From Gordius sp. MW1 (taxonomy: Eukaryota; Nematomorpha; Gordioida; Gordea; Gordiidae): a stretch of DNA of 64,000 bases. Below, one piece after another: positions 57,446 to 64,000 of the stretch. The DNA lies in the NCBI GenBank assembly GCA_964036665.1, contig OZ038529.1, positions 19,230,060 to 19,294,059 on the forward strand, written 5' to 3'. Numbering within the stretch: position 1 is the first letter of the stretch; each line of letters opens with the position of its first letter. Under the pieces are notes generated by a model. It ran no database searches. It had not been told where the DNA came from and saw only the letters and a program-made list of their open reading frames with translations. A program made the translations under genes and the position numbers.

Positions 57446-58720
57446 TATAGGACTGTTGAGTCTCAAAACTAGGGGAGGGGGTGTTTTATCTCGGGAAATG
57501 GGAGAAGTACTGGGGCTGACGGAACCTTTATTTATTCTTCCTTAGCATTTTTTATCAATTCCAAATAATTTATTTCGCCACTTTCGCTTCAAATAACAAC
57601 GATAGGTATATATAACTATGTAACCACGAAACTAATTACAGTACAATGATAATAGCGCGGGGATATAATTTCTAGCGATAAACAGGGGGGAAAACTGGTT
57701 CTTAAGTGGGAAACTTTCTAGTTATATGAAGTATCGATTTCCATGGGGCTTTTATAGGTTCGATTTTCTTGGCTTGTATTTTTATCCTAACTTCTTTACT
57801 TTTTCAAACATTTTCCCGTGCCATTTGATGGATGGCTCTCCCCTTCCAAGGATCTTAGAATCGTCGGTTGACAATTCTAGTTTTCCACTACGTTTCTTGG
57901 GCCAATTGGTTATTTATTACCAGGTCTTGTTGTATCCTTGCTTTTCTCTGCTACTTATTTCGGGCCAAGTCGTGATTTATAGGCTTGTTTTGCTGTATCC
58001 TTGCTCTATTTATCTACTAACCCTATCTTCGGTAACCTTCCTTCGTCCTTCGCTCGCTTTTCGAAGCTAATTAACGATCCAGAGCCTACCATTCCTTAAA
58101 TGGAGTGTTCCCTTTTGTAGAGTTTGTCGTGGATACATGACACCTCCCTTTTTTCGGGAATCAAGTCTAGGGGGGGGGGGTCAGGTGGTTGGAACAGGTG
58201 GGTTAAGCAGGTGGTTGGGTTTTCTCGGCTGTCGGCCCTTATCTTGGTTATTCGTCAGCCGGGTTATTGGGACTCGTCTAATTACTCGCCGTGAGATGGT
58301 ACCTGCTATGAAATATAAATGCTGCCCGATCCCTAATACAGGATCGGTAGCCTTATTGTTTTCTACCTCAAACCTTTTTAAGTTATAATGGCTTTTATTT
58401 CCAATTAACACACAAAATCTTCACATTGACATATGGTGAATACATTACATTAATAACACGTCAAATGGGGAACAAACTATATAAATAGCACGCCACACGG
58501 GGGGGGGGGGTTTATTATGTACATATTAGGGCCATTATTCCGCGGAAGTGGTCGTTTCCATGATATTTAAGTCTTTCCTTTCTTCCAGCGTGAACCTTTT
58601 CAATCTTTCCTCGATCTCTTCAAATACGTTCGTCGGGGGCATGTCGTCTGTTTGGGTCCTACATTTTTGAAATTGTCCTCCTTCTTCGCCTTCTCCACTT
58701 TTTCCCTAGTCCATTTATTC

Positions 58721-58918
58721 TTAATTCCTTTTGTTGTGCATTTCCTTCCCCTGCTCCTCCAGGGGACACGTCTGCCATCGATGGGTTCCCCGTTCATCAC
58801 ATATATAACACACGATTCCCTCTACCTGCACGTCCGCCCAATAGTAACACTTCCACGTTCTATGGCTGTCGTACTGCAAGCACACTTTACATTGGAGCTG
58901 TAATAAAATAGATTTCAT
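58721..58918 (-). CDS. Small frame with two CCHC zinc knuckles, downstream of integrase
   Basis: A 65-residue frame starting seven bases after the integrase stop codon. It contains CKVCLQYDSHRTWKC and CYICDERGTHRWQTC, both C-x2-C-x5-H-x4-C. Knuckles normally sit in Gag, upstream of Pol. Here they follow integrase and precede the 3' LTR. This could be an accessory nucleic-acid-binding protein of this lineage or the result of rearrangement. Confidence 0.5.
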   Translation of the reverse strand: MKSILLQLQCKVCLQYDSHRTWKCYYWADVQVEGIVCYICDERGTHRWQTCPLEEQGKEMHNKRN

Positions 58919-58924
58919 TAGCCC

Positions 58925-59599
58925 CTATTGGTCTCGTCGCCGTAACTGGTCGATATGCGTCCAGAATTCCAGTCCGTTTTCTATCGTTACTCGACACCTT
59001 AACCCTCCCTCTACTGCTACTACCAACCCTTTTACCCATTTACGAGGACCTTGGTACATCTTAACCCAAACTGTGTCCCCTAATTTAAAACGGGCCGCCC
59101 TCTCTATATGACCCTTTCTTTCTACCCTTTTTAACTCGTCCAGCCATACTCGACCTCGTCGTCCCAAAAATCTCGATGATGGGGACTGGCCATCTATTCC
59201 CTCCACGTTATGATACATCAACTTCATCTGCCACTGTTCGGATGGCCCACTTTTCTCCTTAAGAATCCATCACTTAACCACTCTTACCATCCCCTCTACT
59301 TGCCCGTTGGAACTGGGGTGATATGGAGGGGGGATGATATGTTCAATCCCCTGACTTCCACAAAATTCTTTAAATTTTACGCTACTAAACGCTGGCCCTC
59401 CGTCGGACCCTATCAATTTTGGTAACCCATATCGCGCCAATAGTCCTTTCAATACCCTTATTACGATTCGGGTCGAACTTCCAATAACCCTCTCATACTC
59501 TACCCATTTAGTACAGGCGTCCACCGCTATTAAATATACCCTACCTAGACATTCGAAAAAATCTAGATGGACCCTATACCAAGGATTTTGCGCCTTAGG
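58925..59599 (-). pseudogene. Gypsy integrase fragment
   Basis: The frame reads DACTKWVEYERV, SDGGPAFSS and HPSSNGQVEG, i.e. the second aspartate and the glutamate of the D,D-E catalytic triad with neighbouring core sequence. One in-frame TGA follows at about 59,270, and the same frame continues into the C-terminal domain (LGDTVWVKMYQGPRKWVKG). The zinc-binding N-terminal part is missing. The copy is dead because of the truncation and the stop. Confidence 0.8.
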
Positions 59600-60262
59600 T
59601 GGCAGTTCTAGTTTTCCACTACATTTCTTGGGCCAATTGGTTATTTATTACCAGGTCTTGTTGTATCCTTGCTTTTCTCTGCTACTTATTTCGGGCCAAG
59701 TCGTGATTTATAGGCTTGTTTTGCTGTATCCTTGCTCTATTTCTCTACTAACCCTATCTTCGGTAACCTTCCTCCGTCCTTCGCTCGCTTTTCGAAGCTA
59801 ATTAACGATCAGAGCCTACCATTCCTTAAATGGAGTGTTCCCTTTTTTAGAGTTTGTCGTGGATACATGACAAGGACTATGCAAAAAAAGCCAGGATATG
59901 AATGAAATTCGGTTATTTAAGACAATATTCAAACAAATTTGTCATTTAAAATAAGGCAGATAACTGATAAATTGTTTATGAATTAATAAGAAAGCCTTTA
60001 ATAAAATAGGTTTTAAATACATGTATAGTCACAAATTCGGGGTTTGAAGAGTTATGTTAATGGTTACGGGAACCCGATGTCATGGCTAGTCTTAATTTCG
60101 GTGAGAACCATTTGTTTGAGCTTAGTTTGTATTATTTAATGGAAGTTTTCTGACAACCCTTTATTAATTTTTCCATGACTGATCGTTCTCGCACATTGAT
60201 ATAGTTTTTTGCTTTGTCTAGGCGAAAATATGCGAAGGGTAACGCGAAAATGTGATGATGGC

Positions 60263-61390
60263 TAGAGACCTGCAAAATCAATTTTTTCAAGGCCCGGCCC
60301 GGCCCGGGCCCGGAATTAAAATGGGGAAATAGGCCCGGCCCGGGCCCGTATTTTAGCATCTTTAAAAACAAGGCCCGGCCCGGCCCGGGCCCGGCCCGGC
60401 CCGGGCCCGGCCCGGAATTTTAGTAATTGCAGAAACTTAATCAAACTTAATTTTGGGAAAAATTTTTATTAAATAATAAAACGCACATAAAAAAAAATTA
60501 TAAATTGATAATAAAACTATTTTTTTATGCAAAAAGCACAGACACCAAAAATTTCCGTGTTTTAGATTTGTTCTCCGCTCTTCATAAATGCGGCCAGCTG
60601 ACGAAAACACCTCTCACTCGAGGCCAAATTAAGTGTCGACAAAATCTTACAAACAAGAGGGCTAAGCGCTGGAAATGACCACTGTGGTCTTTTGACCAAT
60701 CCGATAATTTTATTTTTTTTCTCGTTGATCTTTAACTTTGTGTTGGTGTCACCTTCATTTTCCTCTACCTCTTTCTTCATAGAGATGTTTCATGCCATAT
60801 CCATTCCACAAAATTGGGCTATTGAGGATATGAGATCTTTTTTGATTTTTGCAGGATTTGTAAGTTCTGTTAAAAGTGGCTTGCATAGGTAATTGTCCAA
60901 TTTTTATTTTCCTGGACTTCTTTACAGCATTTATGTTTTTGGAGATGGGTGTTCCATATTAAGCATTATCAAAATTAACATAAATATTGCCTGATGAGCA
61001 GGAATTATAGGATAACACATTCCTGCGAATCTTACAAAAAACAAAATTTATTTTCTTAGAATCTTTTCCATACTTCACTCTTTTCACTAAGATTTTCTTT
61101 TACTTTATAAAATTTTTTCTGAATATTTTCAGCTATTAGCAGTAGATTTTTTTTGTTCCATACTTAATTGTTTGTATATTAGAATAAGCGCGAAATGAAT
61201 AAATGAGTGTTTAACAGATGCATTAACTTGTAATTAATTTTTGAAATATTATAGATTGTTTTAAACAGAATAAAAGACTACTTAGACTCTTCTAAATTAT
61301 TCCGGGCCGGGCCTATAATTTATAAATTAGGCCCGGCCCGGAATTTTGAAGTCTAAAAATTTGAACTCGGGCCGCCCGTGCAGGTCTCTA
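60263..61390 (-). mobile_element. hAT transposon with GC-rich subterminal repeats and transposase remnant
   Basis: The ends TAGAGACCTGCA ... TGCAGGTCTCTA are flanked by a perfect 8-bp duplication, ATGATGGC (60,255-60,262 and 61,391-61,398). Just inside both ends are runs of GGCCCGGCCCGGGCCC-type palindromic sequence, strikingly GC-rich for this region. On the minus strand at 60,562-60,780 a frame ends FPALSPLVCKILSTLNLASS and then ERCF, the hAT C-terminal dimerisation motif. The rest of the transposase is missing, so the copy is non-autonomous. Confidence 0.85.
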
Positions 61391-61634
61391 ATGATGGCCG
61401 AAAAATGTAATAAATTTTTTTCGGTGATGTAAATATATATTTAGTGGCACAAAAATTTAAAATATTATTATTTAGAAAGGTATCATACATATAAATACGA
61501 ATGCCAAGGATTGCTTATGCAATGAATAAAGATTCCATTCTTGGCTTTTAAAAACTTAACATACCATTAGAACAATTCCAGGCTAAACACACCTCAAAAT
61601 CTATAAATATTAATAATTTAATCAAACAGTCATA

Positions 61635-61897
61635 GAAGAAGAAGAAGAAGAAGAAGAAGAAGAAGAAGAAGAAGAAGAAGAAGAAGAAGAAGAAGAAGAA
61701 GAAGAAGAAGAAGGAGAAGAAGAAGGAGAAGAAGAAGAAGAAGAAGAAGAAGAAGAAGAAGAAGAAGAAGAAGAAGAAGAAGAAGAAGAAGAAGAAGAAG
61801 AAGAAGAAGAAGAAGAAGAAGAAGAAGAAGAAGAAGAAGAAGAAGAAGAAGAAGAAGAAGAAGAAGAAGAAGAAGAAGAAGAAGAAGAAGAAGAAGG
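61635..61897 (+). repeat. (GAA)n / (TTC)n microsatellite
   Basis: About 88 nearly uninterrupted GAA triplets with two GGA interruptions near 61,713-61,730. The serine-rich antisense frame over it is a by-product. Confidence 0.97.
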
Positions 61898-62938
61898 AAG
61901 AAATCTGCCTACTCTTAGACTGTTAAGGTACCAAAGGGTATCCATTAAGCAATTTTCCCAAAGTTTCGGAATTGCATTTAAATATGGTTTTATCCCATTT
62001 AAAAAAATATCAAAAAATAGATAAATTAATATTTCCTATATGTCATCTTATTATCCCCAAGGAGACTAGTTGAGGTTATAGATGATACAGCAAAACTTAA
62101 CGGGTTAGCATTTGTATTGAATAGTTTACTCAAATATTCTCTTTATATATATTATTTATATTCCAACCCTAAAAATCGGTCAAGTTCTAAGTAAGTTTTA
62201 AGGTGTATGCATTGGCTTAGGGAGGGAGTGGTTTCGGGCTAGAACCCTTCCCGTGATTTTAAATTTATATAATTTTTATATTGTATTTTTAATAAAAATA
62301 AATATTTGTTGGAATTTTACTTTTAGTATTTTATTATTTTTACGCCATTGTCACTTTAAACTTTTAAAGAAAAAAAAACATTTTTTATCCAAAAAAATAG
62401 TTACAAAAAAAATTTCACCTTGAAAATTTTATAACCCCCCCCCCCCTATTCTAGTTACGCCTATGGGGATATGTCAAGGTTGGGTATAGACAAAAATCGA
62501 ATGCATATTGGGTTCATGTTTGGAATGGGTTGCACGTTATGAATATGAGCCTGCAAAAATATGCTGTTTAAATTGTCCTTAACCCTTTACTAAATTTTAA
62601 GCAGGCCTACCCTGCAACAAATAACATATTTTTATTTTTTAAGGGAAGAAAACAAAATAACGACTTAAGACTTAAATATTTTTTTATTTTATATAACATT
62701 ATGGCTAATATGCAGTTTCAAAAAGTTGCATGGTCATTGTGCGATTTCTCAGCAACTATTTGTTCAGTCAAATAAATTTTCCGTGTTTTGGGGGATGTTT
62801 GGTGAGAGGATGGAAATTCTTAAGTAGTATTGGTTATTTTTATTATTAATTCATTAAATTAATATATTTATATTTTGGTTTTAAATCGTATGGGCACAAT
62901 TGTCGGCGTAATTTGACATTCTAATATCTTTCAAATAG
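61898..62938. other. No gene supported; probable decayed MITE
   Basis: AT-rich. Positions about 62,210-62,470 look like a heavily eroded copy of the CATGGGC MITE family (GGCTTAGGGAGGGAG ... CTAGTTACGCCTATG), without a clear target duplication. Confidence 0.4.
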
Positions 62939-63500
62939 GTTTTAACTTGATGCTCGGCTTTTACAATATTATAACAGCCTTGATTTTTAAGCAGAGACGC
63001 CCAAGATGGTCGTTGGAATCTACAGGTTCCAACTTGAGCGATGATTTTATGATGATGGAGTACTGCTATTTACCCAGAAAATCTGGGGAAAGATTTAAAA
63101 AGTACGTTGGAGCCGAGCACAGGTTCAATGTTTATTACTTTCCCATTAGAACCCCTAAATATACAGGTAAGTTTCAGAGGCGATTTGATGAGGTCATACT
63201 TTATCTCGCCTATCACTCGGGCATAATAATGTTGGGCGTGGAATTGTGCCCATTTCTAAAAGCTTTGAAGGATTTAACATTGCCCCTGCGGTAATTTCTA
63301 GCCATTTCTTAGACAGAGATTCACAAAAGTTGGCAGACCTCAGTTTTTCGCCCTTTTCGGCATTAACTAACGAAAGAATCATAGGGAACAGATTTAAAAA
63401 ATTGTTTTCTCGTTTAAGACCACAGCATGTTTTAGACCAAAAGCTTATTGACACTCTATTCGATAATTTGTTTTTCCTAACGGAGACATGCATCCAATAA
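62939..63500 (+). CDS. Last two exons of an unidentified host gene
   Basis: Exon 62,939-63,166 starts after an AG acceptor and reads PRWSLESTGSNLSDDFMMME and then HRFNVYYFPIRTPKYT. It stops at a consensus donor (G|GTAAGT). A second frame, 63,193-63,500, reads GRGIVPISKSFEGFNIAPA and then QKLIDTLFDNLFFLTETCIQ and ends in TAA. The only AG that joins them in frame is at 63,191-63,192, giving a 26-nt intron. An in-frame TGA at 63,188 rules out simple read-through. AATAAA overlaps the stop codon (about 63,497). The amino-acid composition looks like a real protein, but I do not recognise the family. Confidence 0.45.
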
Positions 63501-63582
63501 ATAGAAGGTTATTTGAATTAAATGTCGGTTAAGAATGGGGAGGTTAAATTAAATGTATCCGATGACGGTGATGAGAAATATT

Positions 63583-63612
63583 AATTGCTATGCAATTTAT
63601 GTTGCGTTGCGT
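63583..63612 (+). repeat. Helentron-like 5' terminus fragment
   Basis: AATTGCTATGCAATTTATG matches the 5' end of the element at 42,761, then diverges. Confidence 0.4.
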
Positions 63613-63833
63613 TTTTATATTTAATCCATCTCAGGCGGCAAACTAGTAATTTGATTAACATCATATTTTCACACCCAATGCGGACTAAATTTTTAATTAT
63701 TTACTTAAATAATCTCTAGATCTCAATAAACTATTAAAGGATTTATGCTCTAGGATAATTTTTTTTGAATTCCATATATCTGAATATCCATTATCATATA
63801 TAATGATGCATATTATGATGGAATATATCGTTA

Positions 63834-63980
63834 CATGAGCGTAGCCAAAGGGGAGCGGTCCCTAAATGATGAAAAAAAATTTCACTGCAAAAACCCTTAA
63901 AAATTAAAATATTTTATGTTTTGTCGAACTTTTGAACGTTTCGCCCCACCCCCCTAATCCAAAACCTGGCTACGCCCATG
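63834..63980 (+). mobile_element. hAT-type MITE (CATGGGC family)
   Basis: CATGAGCGTAGCC ... CCTGGCTACGCCCATG. The interior is shared with the copy at 57,276 (TTTCACTGCAAAAACCCTT). The target duplication is not clear. Confidence 0.7.
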
Positions 63981-64000
63981 TGCGTATATTTTAATGAAAA

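Larger units (their letters stand above)
57869..59872 (-). mobile_element. Deletion-derivative gypsy element
   Basis: LTRs are 57,869-58,142 and 59,600-59,872 (about 274 bp). Read on the minus strand they run TGTCATG ... TTGTCA and TGTCATG ... CTGCCA. A purine tract (AAAAAAGGGAGG) precedes the 3' LTR on the minus strand. Only 1.46 kb lies between them, and integrase sequence starts almost directly after the 5' LTR. The primer-binding site, gag, protease, reverse transcriptase and RNase H are deleted. No target duplication is visible. Confidence 0.8.

Noticed and set aside
58600-58800. 66-residue basic frame overlapping the twin-knuckle frame
   Set aside because: No motif; it overlaps in another phase a frame with two clear CCHC knuckles.
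61622-61945. 107-residue poly-serine frame on the minus strand
   Set aside because: It is the translation of a GAA/TTC microsatellite; nothing around it supports a gene.

Overview
The window is a stretch of AT-rich animal nuclear DNA, most likely from an invertebrate. Conserved animal genes are split by GT-AG introns, repeat density is very high, and TAACCC-type telomere-like motifs occur inside some repeats. I cannot name the phylum. Several introns are unusually small (33-40 nt), while others are kilobases long and packed with transposons.

Host genes. (1) A myotubularin-family phosphoinositide phosphatase (MTM1/MTMR1/MTMR2 group) lies on the + strand, with 12 recognisable exons from 34,062 to 46,727. 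Its 5' exons were not found, its catalytic motif is intact, and two exons carry frame breaks. (2) A complete, compact proteasome subunit beta type-2 gene (PSMB2) lies at 53,825-54,641, with six exons and introns of 36-40 nt. (3) A 1.4-kb neurexin-like EGF/laminin-G open frame (15,391-16,767) has its 3' end inside a large inverted repeat. (4) Two unassigned candidate genes lie at 10,117-11,183 and 62,939-63,500.

Mobile and viral-like DNA fills most of the rest. From 14.4 to 32.4 kb there is a composite block. Three copies of one LTR-like sequence (14,451-14,876 inverted; 16,700-17,126; 32,131-32,418 inverted) abut an intronless neurexin-like frame, a zinc-knuckle gag-like frame, and a palindromic pair of copies of a roughly 430-residue protein gene. 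That gene looks like a nucleocapsid-like endogenous viral element, but the assignment is tentative. The left arm of the palindrome contains a 181-bp coding segment amplified about 13-fold, against 4-fold in the right arm. The same arm is split by an intact Ty3/gypsy element (21,171-29,293, TSD ATGTA), whose LTR is in turn split by a 3.9-kb Mutator-like transposon (25,278-29,187, TSD GCAAAATC).

Other elements: a second gypsy element (46,763-50,793) 36 bp after the myotubularin stop codon; a deletion-derivative gypsy element (57,869-59,872); a small BEL/Pao-like LTR element (41,259-44,773) in a myotubularin intron; Helentron-like elements built from roughly 115-bp hairpin-bearing units (1-996, 11,184-13,794, 42,761-44,631, plus fragments); several hAT elements and MITEs with 8-bp target duplications; and decayed LINE (RTE-like) fragments (1.0-1.6 kb and 5.2-5.5 kb). 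Long AT-rich stretches at 7.0-9.8, 50.8-53.8 and 54.7-57.3 kb hold no gene that I can support.
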